Position numbers and translations under genes: made by a program | Shown: positions 32,510 to 42,685 of the stretch, piece after piece | How positions within the stretch are numbered: position 1 is the stretch's first letter | How the letters are laid out: the number at the start of each line of letters is the position of its first letter | Assembly (NCBI RefSeq): GCF_028372415.1 | Contig: NC_092875.1 | Location: forward strand, 195,526,372-195,590,371 | Length of the DNA: 64,000 bases | Origin: Notamacropus eugenii | Lineage: Eukaryota > Chordata > Mammalia > Diprotodontia > Macropodidae | Direction: 5' to 3' | The notes under the pieces: model-generated | Database searches by the model: none | What the model was told of the DNA's origin: nothing | Seen by the model: only the letters and a program-made list of their open reading frames with translations

Positions 32510-33355
32510 GTGGAAGGCACTTTACTTGATGAGTCCTTCCCTGCCTCAACATCCCTGTAAGACCTCAAAATCCTGACACCTCTCCTCAAGAAGCTTCAGT
32601 TGCTGGGAAATAAGATATACAGGCAATGGTGTATAGAAATATATCTTGTCTTCCAAGAAAATAAAGGGAATGGGAATAAGAGGAGGGAGGGGTGTGATAG
32701 AAGGGAGGGTAGATTGGGGGAAGGGGTATTCAGAATGCATGCAATCTTGGGGTGGGCAAAGGGGAAGGATGGGGGGGAGAAAATTTGGAACTCAAAATCT
32801 TGTGGAAATGAATGTTGAAAACTAAAAATAAATAAATAAATTAGAATTTTAAAAAAGAAGCTTCAGTTGCTCCCAAGATAGGGAGCCATTTTTAGGATAA
32901 AATTAAAATTAAAACATAAAATTATTTGGCATTAACAATATTAATCCAGTCTATCTCTCTAAATTGATTTAATATCACTCTCCCTCACACATTCAACCCT
33001 CCAGCCTGTGTCCTACCTGTCTTGACATTCCATGTCCTACCTTTGCCTCCTCTCCCTGTTGAAACAGCTAAGTCTTTCAAGGACAAGCTTAAGTACCAAT
33101 TCTTAGATGAGAATTTCTTTTCATCCCAGTTGTTTGTTCTTCCTCCCATCAAGAAATATATTTTGTATTTTCTCATATTCTTGTTTTTTATTTTCTTTGA
33201 TGTGTTTCTTTGATGTGTTTTGATTTGTATACATTTATCCACTCCAAGAGAAAGTAAGCTTCTTTAGGACAGGTTGTGTTTCGTATCCCTACTACCTCAG
33301 AGAGTGGTTGTCTTAAAGCAGGCACTCAATGTATGCTTGTTGATCTGAAATAATT
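32510..33355 (+). repeat. L2 LINE split by an L1 tail
   Basis: 32510-32604 (TTCCCTGCCTCAACATCCCT, CCTCTCCTCAAGAAGCTTCA) and 32872-33355 (GGGAGCCATTTTTAGGATAA, ATTCCATGTCCTACCTTTGC, ACTCCAAGAGAAAGTAAGCT, AGCAGGCACTCAATGTATGC) form one sense L2 3' region around the insertion at 32605-32854. Confidence 0.65.
32605..32854 (+). mobile_element. 5'-truncated L1-type 3' end with exact 17-bp duplication
   Basis: Insert body: GGGAATGGGAATAAGAGGAG, GGGGGGGAGAAAATTTGGAA, CTCAAAATCTTGTGGAAATG, AATGTTGAAAACTAAAAATA, then AAATAAATAAA-type tail. It is flanked by exact AAGAAGCTTCAGTTGCT at 32588-32604 and 32855-32871, the mark of L1-style target-primed insertion. Only the last 250 bases of the LINE arrived. 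Confidence 0.8.
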
Positions 33356-33554
33356 AAATAGAAAGCTGTTTAAGTGATAAGCCCTACCTCTAAGGACCCT
33401 TTATTCTAGTAGGAAAAAATATGACATGATCATAAAAGTATTAACAAATACAATTATAGAAGGTTAGGTATTTGTTAAGAAAGTCAAAGCCATTTGCTCC
33501 TTTTGCTTGGGGATGCCTGTTCAAAACTAACAAAAATGCAAATTAGCAGAGCCA
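33356..33554. other. Unassigned
   Basis: 33390-33480 has a weak antisense L2 look (CCCTACCTCTAAGGACCCTT). Confidence 0.3.
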
Positions 33555-33745
33555 CAGATAGATTGTCCATCCTTCCCTTTTTGAAGATGACCAGTGACAT
33601 CATAGGGTGATGTCTTGACTGTCCTGTAAATTAGATTTAAGTGAGGCAAAGCTGCATAAAGTCATCAGCCTCATTCTCTCTTCCTTAGTCATTGAAGTCC
33701 AGTGGCAGGACAAAAGTCAAGATGACTGCTAATGACCCAGGATGC
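33555..33745 (-). repeat. SINE family 2, antisense
   Basis: GATGACCAGTGACATCATAG, GGTGATGTCTTGACTGTCCT, TTAGATTTAAGTGAGGCAAA, AAGTCATCAGCCTCATTCTC, CATTGAAGTCCAGTGGCAGG: reverse of the module order at 14200-14350. Confidence 0.55.
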
Positions 33746-35395
33746 AATAGATTACCATTCAATCTTTAATGCCTGAGCAAACTTTAGGTGCTCCATAGTG
33801 CCTGCGTCAGCTACCTTCATGGTCATTGAACAAATTGTTTTCATCTACCTATTCCTGGGAGAAATCTGCACATGCTTAGGGTAGACACCCCACCTCAACT
33901 GACCAATGAGTTTGAGACCCCTTCTATTATCCTCAGTTTACTGAGATTGCATGCTCGAGTGTGGGCACTGGGCACACTACAGCTTCTTGGAGCCAGAGGT
34001 GGAAATTGGGTGACAGGTGGATACCAAAGATGGATAAGCAGACCTGAAAAAGACTTGGCAAGCCCTCACACCAAAGGTCCCAGTCCTCCCTGAACACCCT
34101 ATATATTCACTGGAGGTTTAGAAGTAAAGGTATAACATGATCAGATTCATACATTAGGAAAATTATATTACTTGCATTTTGTAGTAAGTCCCTTGACTAC
34201 TAAGAAAATTGAGTCCTTTGACTAGTCTTAGGGTAGTGGCTATTATTCTTAGATCATCATAATTGATGATAACAGCTATAGATTGTCATCCTCAAAGGTA
34301 TAATTATCTAGGCTTCCAGGCAGGAGGTAACATCACCAGAACCACCTATGTGTGTATAAAATTCTTCAGCTAAATCATCGAAGTCCCAAAGACAGAACAA
34401 GTAGACCACATATAACAATACATTATGGGAAGGACAAGCCTGAGGTCCCACCAGTTTCTGATGATCAGTCATGCCTGGAGCTCCATCTAGCTTCTACGCC
34501 CATTTTCTCCACCAGCTCTATCTACTCAACTCTATGTTGAGATGAATCTCATCAAAGATAGATCTGCTTTGTCCTATTCAGTTTCCTTTAGCTACTCTGA
34601 CTTATTGTAGATTCTAGTGGAGATGTGATTGCTTCTAATTCCATGTCTCCAATGATCCCTATGACCAGAGTGTGAGAGAGAACCTGCCAGGGATTGTCTA
34701 GTATGCTGTTTCCCAATTACTGTGTTTTTAAAAATTATATATTTACAAATCTCAAGTGAGTAATTCTTGAATGATAGCATTTGTGTAGCATGTACTATGT
34801 CATACAATTCCAGAATACTTTTGAATTGCATGGAAGATATTGATTTAAAAATACATACTAGGAAAATAAAATGTATTGAAAATATACTGGCCATATTTAA
34901 GCAAAGAAAAAGCAGGTTGTTAAGTTTCTTTATCAATCTATCTATCTTGGACAAGAGCTACAGATGGATAATTATCTAGGGCCTGGAAGGAGAAGCAGGA
35001 GGAGATTGGGGTGGATTGAATTTTGGACATCACACAGTTCTTTCAAGGAATTGTAAAAAAAAAGAAAAAAAAACTGAAAAAAAGAACTGAAAAGTTCTTT
35101 TCAGTAAACTGGTCATTGTCACAAAGGTCATGCCTCTCACTTCAATAGTCTGCCCATGGTGATGTGAGGACATCATAATCTCCTTAGAGTGAGAATTACA
35201 AATAACCCATAGAGGGATTGATGAAAGGAGGTATGACAGACATGAATAGGTTGCCCTATATTATCAGTGTTGACTTGTGTGGAAAAATAAGTCAAAAATA
35301 CATTTTCAAAAAAACAAGCCCATGTGCATGCATACACACACATGCATGCACATATACATACAGAGAAAAGTGTACAAAACATCTTCGTATAAAGA
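33746..35395. other. Unassigned, about 1.65 kb
   Basis: Some of 33750-34110 could be an extension of the adjacent repeat. The 120-codon antisense frame at 34592-34954 has no recognisable domain. 35045-35090 is A-rich. Confidence 0.35.
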
Positions 35396-35455
35396 TATTA
35401 AAGTTATTGAGGCTTAAAACTCAACTAGAACTTTTTGGATACCCTGTATATGCCT
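35396..35455. repeat. Mariner-like terminal repeat (single end)
   Basis: GGCTTAAAACTCAACTAGAA followed by CTTTTTGGATACCCTGTATA resembles the end of the mariner MITE at 55303-55490. No partner end found nearby. Confidence 0.4.
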
Positions 35456-36139
35456 TGAAAAGGAGAGGATTTTAGTCAAATACTGGTAAGAGAAGTCAAT
35501 AGTATAATGGTCAGAATGCTCCACTGGTATCCCTCAGATACTAAAAGAACAAAAATGAGAGCTCTAGGACATTGAGGAAATTCACTATGGAAGATTTATT
35601 GGAAAATAAAGATAAGACTTCCCCTGGGAAGAGAGAATAGAGGGGCACAATTTGCAGTACTAGAAGACATATGGACATGTGCACATTGTTCCAATCACAG
35701 ACCTTTCAAAGTATTCAAAATAGGATGCCGATTAAGGAACCCACAAAGTGCTTCTCTAATGGCTTATTGTGGTCTGTATTGCTGGTCGGAAATACCTGCC
35801 TTGATGGGATCATCATACCTCTGAAGGACCAGGAATTATGAACCTCATTGTTCAATCTGAAACATATGTTCTGTTTACAAAGGATGGGAAACAATGGGTA
35901 TTTATGCTCCAGCCATTTGAATGCTCCAGATATTATAATAAGTCAAAGATTTTAATAGTGTGGTACTGGAAAAAAGCAGGGAAATGAAATGGTACTTCTT
36001 CTAAAAGTACATGCCTTCTCATACTATGAGATTGCTTGCATGTTCTCCCACAAATGCTCCATAGAGGATATACTCAAAGTACTGGAGAGCCATCCACCAG
36101 ATTTTTTTAAACATTGTATGACATATTTAGGGGACAAAA
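35456..36139. other. Unassigned
   Basis: A possible old transposon body, but I cannot name it. No gene seen. Confidence 0.3.
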
Positions 36140-36320
36140 TGAAATGTACATATTTTCATAAACATTCATTGAAGGAATTTGTTTTGCTTGACTTTCTGTT
36201 TTTCTCTTGTTTACCTTTTTTTTTCCCCACTGAGGTAAGGTGTAGGAGGGAGAAAAAATAGATTTATTTTAATTATTTAAAAATAGAGAGGTGGAAAGTT
36301 GAAATGTCACATGCATTTTC
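36140..36320 (+). repeat. LINE 3'-UTR-like fragment
   Basis: TTTTGCTTGACTTTCTGTTT, then a GGTGTAGGAGGGAGAAAAAA block, similar to the marsupial L1 tail order. Confidence 0.4.
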
Positions 36321-36499
36321 AGATGAAGTCACTGTATTATTAATTTTACTTAGTCTTTTTACTTTGTTACAAAAGATCTCTCATGAAATGAGAATTTTCT
36401 ACAAATGTTTGTAATATAAAAACAAAACACATTAATAAAATTTTTAAAAAATTCATATATGGATATGAGTATACTACTCAGCATCTCCATGTGTTATTT

Positions 36500-36765
36500 A
36501 TCCATCTTGCTGGGTGGTACAATGAATAGACAATTGGACTTGGAGTCAGGACGACCTGAGTTTGAATGCAACCTCAGATAGCAGTTGTGTGACCTTTGGC
36601 AAGTCACTTAACCCCTCTGTGTCTTAATTTCTTCATCAGTAAATGGGGATAGTAATAGTACTTACTTCCAGGGGTAGTTATGAGGACAAAAATGATAAAA
36701 ATTTATTTGTAAAGTACTTCACAAACATTAAAGTGCTGTATCTTTGCTAATTATATTACTACTGC
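36500..36765 (+). repeat. Ther1/MIR SINE
   Basis: ACTTGGAGTCAGGACGACCT, TTTGGCAAGTCACTTAACCC, TCAGTAAATGGGGATAGTAA, GTAAAGTACTTCACAAACAT. Confidence 0.7.
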
Positions 36766-36835
36766 TGCTGCTGTCGCAGTTGTTACCACCATCAGTATCG
36801 CTACCACCACCATTGCTACTACTAGTATTACATAT
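36766..36835. repeat. Imperfect trinucleotide tract (CTG/CAC)n
   Basis: ACTACTGCTGCTGCTGTCGC and TACCACCACCATTGCTACTA at the Ther1 tail. Confidence 0.6.
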
Positions 36836-37009
36836 CTGGCCCACTTCCTTTTCTGATCATATATTTCCTGGAAAGGATATTTTAGATTTTTGTCACATGA
36901 ATGAAAAAGAAAATGAAAATTTCTTAGCAGAGAAAACAAACAACAAAAAATTTGGTGCACAAACATAATATATCTATTTGGCAGATATGACTTTTTTTCT
37001 TTAAGATGA
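36836..37009. other. Unassigned
   Basis: No feature seen. Confidence 0.3.
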
Positions 37010-37403
37010 GAGTTGCAGAGTCTCAGAATTGGGAGGACATAATGCCACTCAGTTCAAACCATGCCAGACTAAGAATTCACTTTACAACTTTGTTTGATAC
37101 TCATCCTAGCATTGGCTGAAAATATCTAGAAGGGGTGGGCTGCCATCTTGCTTTTATGTAGGTCTCTCCATTAGGCAGTTTTCTGTGACATCAAACCTTG
37201 GTCTTGTGACTTCCTCTCAAAACAACCTAGTTTTGTTGACTACAGCAATTCTGTTACATGACAGTCTCTCAAATACTTGAAGACATCTATCATGTCCCTC
37301 TAACTCCTGCTCTCTGATCTAAACAGCTTGAGTCTCTTCAGCCCATTCTCACGTGACGGGATCATATGATTGTCCCCATCTGAATCACTTCTACCTTACA
37401 ATT

Positions 37404-37650
37404 TTGTTGTTTAGTCATTTCACTTGTACCCAACTCTTGATTACCCCATTTAGGGTTTTCTTGACAAAAATTACTGGAGTGATTTTTCATTTCCTTCTTT
37501 AACTCATTTTACAGATGAGGAAACTGAGGCAAACAGGGTTAAATGACTTGGTCAGGATCACACAGTAATATGTGTGTGGAGCTGAATTTGAACTCAGGTC
37601 TTCCTGACTCTTGGCTGGGCACTCTATCTATTGTGCCATCTAGCTGCTTC
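37404..37650 (-). mobile_element. Mar1/WSINE1-type SINE, antisense
   Basis: TTGTTGTTTAGTCATTTCAC, TTTTACAGATGAGGAAACTG, TGAATTTGAACTCAGGTCTT, TATTGTGCCATCTAGCTGCT. Younger than the L3 that it splits. Confidence 0.75.
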
Positions 37651-37882
37651 TACTTTATCAATACCCTTCCTAAAATATGCTTCTCTGACCTGAAAATAAT
37701 TTTTGAGATAGTTTCTGACCAGAATAAAGAGGGTCTACTTTTTTCTTGTTTTTGGACACTACCTGCCATCTAATGTATTCTTAAAGCCCATTAGCTTTTG
37801 TGACTGCTGTATCACGGTATTGATTCTTGTTGAACTTGAAGATCGTAAAGACCACAGTCCTCTTCCCCTTCCCCTCCTTCCC

Positions 37883-37921
<39 letters not shown>
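37883..37921. repeat. (CA)n microsatellite
   Basis: About 19 CA units inside the L3 remnant. Confidence 0.95.
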
Positions 37922-37928
<7 letters not shown>

Positions 37929-38414
37929 AAACAAATGGCTTTTTAATCATTCACTTTCCTTTCTTGTACTTGGGAAGGTAACTTTGCAATCCAAATGTAA
38001 GACTTTATATTCATCCCTGTTAAGTTTCATCTTATTCATAGCAACATTGTAGTCTGAATTTAGTCTGGTGTGACCCATTCTCCATAGAGCTCCTTATCAC
38101 TTTCTGAGCATCACTTCCTTTTCTAGATATTTTCTAAGCATTCTTTTAATAATGCATTTAAGATATTTTTGAATCTTGACTTGTGTCCAATATGTTAGTA
38201 ATCCTTCCTAACTTTGAGTCATTTGCAAACTTGACAAGCGAACCCCTTTGCAAAGGGTTAATAATAATGCTAAACAGCATAAGGTCAAGATCAGATCTTT
38301 AGGATATGCAGTCGAGACTTCTTCCCAAGTTTGCTGGGGAGGAGTATGCTGGAGGCAGCTCTCACAGGCTCTTATTGACTGATTGCTAGATTTTCAGTAT
38401 GGGCATTTCACCTC

Positions 38415-38430
38415 AGAAAATGGCAAATAT
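38415..38430. other. Left target-site duplication of the BUD31 retrocopy
   Basis: AGAAAATGGCAAATAT here pairs with AGAAAATGTCGAATAT at 39141-39156 (14 of 16 identical). Confidence 0.65.
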
Positions 38431-39140
38431 TAGGATAGAAATGGAAGCTGGACTGGTGGTCTTTACAGCAGGTGAAGAAGCCTAAAGTAAAATGAAGGAG
38501 GAAAGCTCCTCCATATGGCAGGGAGCTAATTTAACCTACATTGGATGTCTTGGATCAGAAGATGAAAGAAACTGAAACTGAACCTCATGAAGGAAAGAGG
38601 AAAGTAGAATCTGTCTGGCCTATCTGCAGGATTTATAACCAGGAAAAGCGATATATATTTGACCTCTTTTATAAGAGGAAAGCCATAAGTAGAGAGTTAT
38701 ATGAGTACTGCATTAAAGAAGGTTATGCAGAATTTGATTGCCAAGTAGAATAAACAGGAATATGAACATCTGTGCTGTCTCTGTTGCATCCAAATTTGGG
38801 TTACCAATTTTGGAATCAAGTGTATATGTAGGGTTCCAAAAAGCAAGTTAGAAGTGGGGTGGATCATTTAGTATACCCACTGTGGCTGCCGAGGATGCTG
38901 GGATTGGCAGGTCTTGAAGTGATGGACCCGCAGATTCCATTTCTGGCTCATTTTTATTGTTCATCTCCACGAGTAACTGTTAAAAGTGAACACTTTTCCC
39001 TGGATAACTCATGCTTTCCAAAGCTACAACCTGTGATTGGAAGATGGTGGCATATTAAAAACTGTGTTAATCAACTGTAATTATCTGTGATATAAAAATA
39101 AAGCCTTTAACCATTGGTAAAAGAAAAACGAAAAGAAAAA
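38431..39140 (+). pseudogene. BUD31: Processed pseudogene of BUD31 (G10), dead
   Basis: BUD31 is a small nuclear spliceosome-associated protein of 144 residues with a Cys-rich zinc-binding C-terminus. The copy begins near 38478, where the ATG has become AAG, followed by PKVK. Frame 1 then reads [31 protein letters not shown], a [20 protein letters not shown] block and IKEGYA up to about 38733. The frame then shifts and reads [31 protein letters not shown] and YTHCGCRGC to about 38900. Stops lie after PKVK (38493), inside the ELI-PTL segment, in the KW-equivalent position and after WII. All exons are joined without introns. A 3' UTR with ATAAAAATAAAGCC and an A-rich tail (39118-39140) follows. 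An imperfect 16-bp duplication flanks it. So it is an L1-mobilised mRNA copy, inactive and moderately old. The parent gene is elsewhere. Confidence 0.9.
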
Positions 39141-39156
39141 AGAAAATGTCGAATAT
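39141..39156. other. Right target-site duplication of the BUD31 retrocopy
   Basis: AGAAAATGTCGAATAT, directly after the A-rich tail. The exact join is uncertain by a few A residues. Confidence 0.6.
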
Positions 39157-39289
39157 CATACACTAGGGCTTGATTTATCGTTTTGCTGATTGACTCTAGA
39201 CTTAAAGAAAGGGAGAGAAAATGTTAATGATGTAGGTTAAACTTAAAAATATGTACTTCTTTTAAGAAAGATACTTGTTAAATATTTAC

Positions 39290-39538
39290 TAGTGGATTTA
39301 CTAGCTGGACCTGAAGTCAGGGATACTCATCTTTGTGAGTTCCAATGTAGCTGCAGATGCTTAATAGCTGCGTGACCACAGGCAAGTCACTTAACTCTCA
39401 GCCTCAGTTTCCTCATCTGTAAAAAAAAAAAAAAAAAACAACTGGAGAAGAAAATGGCAAACCAGTCCAGTCTATTGGCCAAGAAAACCACAAATGGAAG
39501 TTGTGAAGAGCTGGACATGACTGAACAACAACAAACTG
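39290..39538 (+). mobile_element. Mar1/WSINE1-type SINE with internal A-run
   Basis: CAGTTTCCTCATCTGT is followed by 18 A (39421-39438) where other copies have AAAATGAGCTGGAG. The copy then resumes with AGAAGAAAATGGCAAACCAG, GAAGAGCTGGACATGACTGA and ACAACAACAAAC. Confidence 0.75.
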
Positions 39539-39599
39539 CTTCAGATCATAAATGAATATGCTTCTGGTACTTCCATCCAAACAATTCTAAATAAATGTC

Positions 39600-39654
39600 C
39601 TATTGTCTAGCCCAGAGCTGTTAAACTTAAGACCTGAGGGCTGCCCCAGATTAA
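39600..39654. repeat. hAT-MITE end fragment
   Basis: CCAGAGCTGTTAAACTTAAG resembles the CAGAAATGTCAAAC end of the MITE at 29725. Cut off by the L1 that follows. Confidence 0.4.
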
Positions 39655-39659
39655 AAATA

Positions 39660-40615
39660 TTTTCAAAATATATATATTTTTAAACATTTTTTTCTTTTTA
39701 AATTTTGAGTTCCAAATCTTCTCCCTTCCTCCTACCCTTTCCCCCACCAACTGAGAACTATGTTGCCAAAATAAAAAGCAAGAAAAATAAAGAAAGTGAA
39801 AAAAAGTTTCAATCTACATTCAGAATCCATCCCTTCTTTCTCTGGAGGTAGATAACATTTTTCTCCATGAGTCCTTTGGAATTGTCTTTGATCATTGTAT
39901 TGATTAGAGTAGCCAAGTCTTTCACAGTTGATCATCATTACAACAATCCTTTTACTATGTACAGTGGTCTGGTTTTCTTCACTTTGCTTTTTATCAGCTC
40001 ACATGCCATGTTTTCCTGAAACCACCTCTTCCTCTTTTCTTGTAGTACAATAGTTCTACATCACAATCATATGCTACTACTTGTTTAGCATTCTCCAACT
40101 GATGGGCATCCCCTCAATTTCTAATTATTTACTACCATTAAAAGAGCTGCTGTAAATATTTTTGTGCATGTAAGTTCCTTTTCTTTTTTCTTTGATCTCC
40201 TTGGGATACAGACCTAGTAGTGGCATTGCTAGGTTAAAGGATAGGCACAGTTTTATTGCCCCTTTGGGCATAGTTCCAAATTGTTCTTTAGAATGGTTGG
40301 ACTTCTTCAGTGCTCCACCAGCAATTCATTACTGTGCTTATTTTCCTTTCATCCCTTCTAGGATTTGTCATTTTTGATAAGTGTGAGATGGTACCTCAGA
40401 GTTATTTTCATTTGCATTTCTCTAATCAATATTAATTTAGAGCATTTTTCCCCATAGGGCTTTGATTTCTTTTTCTGAAAACTACCTATTCACATTCATT
40501 CATTTGACCATTTCTCTATTGGAGAACTGTTCTTATTTTTATAAATTTCACTCAGTTCCATACTCAATATATATTTGAGAAATGAGTCCTTCATCAGAGA
40601 AACTTGTTGTAAATT
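39660..40615 (-). mobile_element. L1 3' UTR region, antisense
   Basis: Antisense marsupial L1 tail: AAATTTTGAGTTCCAAATCT, then GAGTCCTTTGGAATTGTCTT, CAACTGATGGGCATCCCCTC, GGATACAGACCTAGTAGTGG, CATTGCTAGGTTAAAGGATA, GGTACCTCAGAGTTATTTTC and GGTTGGACTTCTTCAGTGCT. Confidence 0.7.
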
Positions 40616-40910
40616 TTTTTTTATATTACTTCATTGTCTATGGTGCCTTTTAGCAGAATGGAGTTTCCCTGATTACCTCTTTTAATTTGGTACACTTTTG
40701 CTTTTGCCTTGTCTGAGATCATGATTGCTCCCCTTGTCATTTCTACTTCAGCTATTAAATTTTGCTCTAGCCCTTTATTTTAATTTTGTGTGTCTGTTTC
40801 AAGCATCTCTCTTATGTAAAATATACTGTTGGATTCTGGTTTCTAATCCATTCTGTTATCTGCTTTATGAGTGAACTCATCCCATTCACACTCACAGTTA
40901 CGCTTGCTAT
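40616..40910 (-). mobile_element. L1 ORF2 endonuclease N-terminus, decayed
   Basis: On the minus strand from about 40905 downward, broken frames read VSVNGMNSLIKQITEWIRNQ (the conserved L1 start LNVNGLNSPIKR..EWI), then KIKGLEQNLIAEVEMTRGAI, MISDKAKAKVYQIKRGNQGN and ILLKGTIDNE. This is the AP-type endonuclease start of ORF2. It then joins directly to 3' UTR sequence, so the rest of the endonuclease, the reverse transcriptase and the C-terminus are missing. Confidence 0.7.
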
Positions 40911-41741
40911 TTCCCTCCATCTCATTTTCTTCTGTTTCTTCTTTTCTCTCTCCTTTTATCCTGTCCTTGCTCAAAAGTCTATTTTGTTTCTGACTCTGGC
41001 CTTTTTTATCTGCTATCCCTTTTATCATTTCCCCTCCCTTTCTATTAGCCTCTTTCCTTCTTATTTTCCTACTGAGAAAGTTAGATTTCTATACAAACTT
41101 CTCTCTTTGAATCAGTTCTAATGAGAGTGAGGTTGTCACATTGCCCACCACCCCTTCACTGTTCTCTTGCTTGTGTGCCTCTTTTATGTGAGAAAATTCT
41201 CCTGTTTCCATTCTCCTTTTATCTAGTGCAGGGGTTGGGAACTTGTGACCTCAAGGCCACATGTGGCCCTCCAGGTCCTCAAGTGCAGCCCTTTAACTGA
41301 ATCCAAACTTCACAGGATAAATCCCCTTAATAAAAGAATTTGTTTTGTAAAACTTGGACTCAGTCAAGAGGCTACAACCAAGGACCTATAATGCTGCATG
41401 TGGCCTTGAGGTCATAGGTTCTCCACCTCTGGCCTAGTGTATCTCTCTTTCTCATCCCTTCATATTTTTTGGTGATCATTACAATGTAATTGACTCACAC
41501 CTATGCCCTCTGTCTATGTAAACTCCTTTTTACTGTCCTAGAAATAATAAAGTTCTTAGGAGTTACAGGTATCATCTTCCCATATAGGAATGTAAACATT
41601 TTAACTCAAGTTCCTTCTGGTTACTCCTTCATGTTTACCTTTTTAAGCTTCTCTTGAGTTTTGTATTGGAAAGTAAAATTTTCTATTCGGTTCTGGTCTT
41701 TTCTTCAGGAATTCTTTGAAGTCCTCTATTTCATTAAATAT
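40911..41741 (-). mobile_element. L1 inter-ORF region, with nested MITE
   Basis: Contains the marsupial L1 segment CATCTTCCCATATAGGAATG and TAAACATTTTAACTCAAGTT (41570-41610, antisense), with the hAT MITE at 41229-41431 inserted. Confidence 0.55.
41229..41431. mobile_element. hAT MITE, 203 bp, with 8-bp duplication
   Basis: Ends CAGGGGTTGGGAAC...CCACCTCTG are inverted repeats. Inner segments CAAGGCCACATGTGGCCCTC and TGCATGTGGCCTTGAGG extend the pairing. Flanks ATCTAGTG (41221-41228) and GCCTAGTG (41432-41439) agree at 6 of 8, fitting a hAT 8-bp duplication. No transposase. Confidence 0.75.
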
Positions 41742-42047
41742 CTATATTTCTTTCTCTCCCCCTTTCCCTGCCCCCAGAATTATACTCAGTTTTTCTGGGT
41801 AGGTTATTTTTGGTTGTAATCTTAGCTTCTTTTCCTTATGCACTTTCATATTCCAAACCCTCCCCTCCTTTGATGTGGAAGCTGCTAAAATCTTGAGTGA
41901 GGTTAATTTATGGCTCCATAGAATCTGAATTGTTTTCTTGAAGTATTTATTCTTTGTCCTTGGTGCACTGGTACAAGCACTCTTTTTTGCTTTGGAACTG
42001 AGACCAGGGCTCCAGCTCCCTTGTGACTTATCAGCACTCCTCTCCAC
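41742..42047 (-). mobile_element. L1 ORF1 C-terminal domain, remnant
   Basis: An open frame of 101 codons. Its second half reads LTSLKILAASTSKEGRVWNM, then LRLQPKITYPEKLSIILGAG. This aligns by eye to the ORF1p C-terminal region (..LAAETLQARRDW...FQPRISYPAKLSFI..). The first half has only weak resemblance. ORF1p is an RNA-binding trimer chaperone in active L1; this is a fossil fragment. Confidence 0.7.
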
Positions 42048-42219
42048 ACTGCAACTGTAACCCAGAACTACTTATAGGCAATAGAGTTGCCAATCTGCAC
42101 CAGCTGTACCCACTGCCAGCAAAGCTAGACAATGAGCTGGGTGTAGAATTGAATGCAAAGAGAAGAGGGGGCCAGATACTATTTGAGCAATTGATCAGCT
42201 TTTTCAGCAATCTTAATTT
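42048..42219. repeat. Unnamed repeat, left of the ERV
   Basis: CCAGCTGTACCCACTGCCAG, AAAGCTAGACAATGAGCTGG and TTGAGCAATTGATCAGCTTT. It seems to continue at 43856-44040 beyond the retrovirus, so the retrovirus inserted into it. Confidence 0.4.
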
Positions 42220-42224
42220 GTACC
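42220..42224. other. ERV target-site duplication, left (GTACC)
   Basis: GTACC here and at 43851-43855. Confidence 0.75.
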
Positions 42225-42685
42225 TGTAAAGTTAAGGAATTTGAAGACTTTACTGCCCTTTAATAGACCCATGTGACTTGCTTTGAGTTCTGGCCCAGCC
42301 CACAGCTTGAGTCACATGGAGTTAATGGTGGGAGGAACTTGCTGAAGGTGTGGAGCAGGAACACAGCAAGAAGAGAGAGTGAGGTGGAGCTGAGACAGAA
42401 AGAGAACAGACAGAGCAGAGCACCTAGTGTGAGTAAGAGAGGCAATGACTTTTGCCCAAGGGAGCTTGTTTGTGGGGAGGTCTGACAGAGAGAAGGCTTG
42501 AGGATGGCCATATTCTCTGCATTGATAATATGTATGGATTTGTCTGTTACTATGATGGATTTGGCTTTCTGGTGTTTGAATAAATGCTTTGATTTTGTCT
42601 TTGAGGAAGAGAGTTTATATTTTGTGAATTTGCCCTGGAAATATACATGCATATCCATAGCAGTGGGGATTGTATTGGCACTACA
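42225..42685 (+). repeat. 5' LTR of the deleted ERV
   Basis: Starts TGTAAAG, ends GGCACTACA. AATAAA signal at 42579-42584 (TTTGAATAAATGC). An antisense open frame of 132 codons (42260-42658) lies inside and has a partner in the other LTR, so it is a by-product of LTR duplication. Confidence 0.8.

Larger units (their letters stand above)
37010..38320 (-). repeat. CR1/L3 LINE, antisense, split by Mar1 and (CA)n
   Basis: Best L3 copy here. Antisense order from its 3' end: TCTCAGAATTGGGAGGACAT (37021), TCAAATACTTGAAGACATCT (37268), TCTTCAGCCCATTCTCACGT (37337), [Mar1 37404-37650], TTCTTAAAGCCCATTAGCTT, [(CA)n 37883-37921], CAAATGTAAGACTTTATATT, GAATCTTGACTTGTGTCCAA, GTTAGTAATCCTTCCTAACT, TGAGTCATTTGCAAACTTGA and TAATGCTAAACAGCATAAGG. 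This covers the distal reverse transcriptase and 3' UTR. No frame survives. Confidence 0.65.

Noticed and set aside
34592..34954. 120-codon antisense frame
   Set aside because: AT-rich, no recognised domain, starts and stops consistent with chance in a stop-poor frame.
39085..39105. AATAAA near 39098 as the end of an unknown host gene
   Set aside because: It belongs to the copied 3' UTR of the BUD31 retrocopy.
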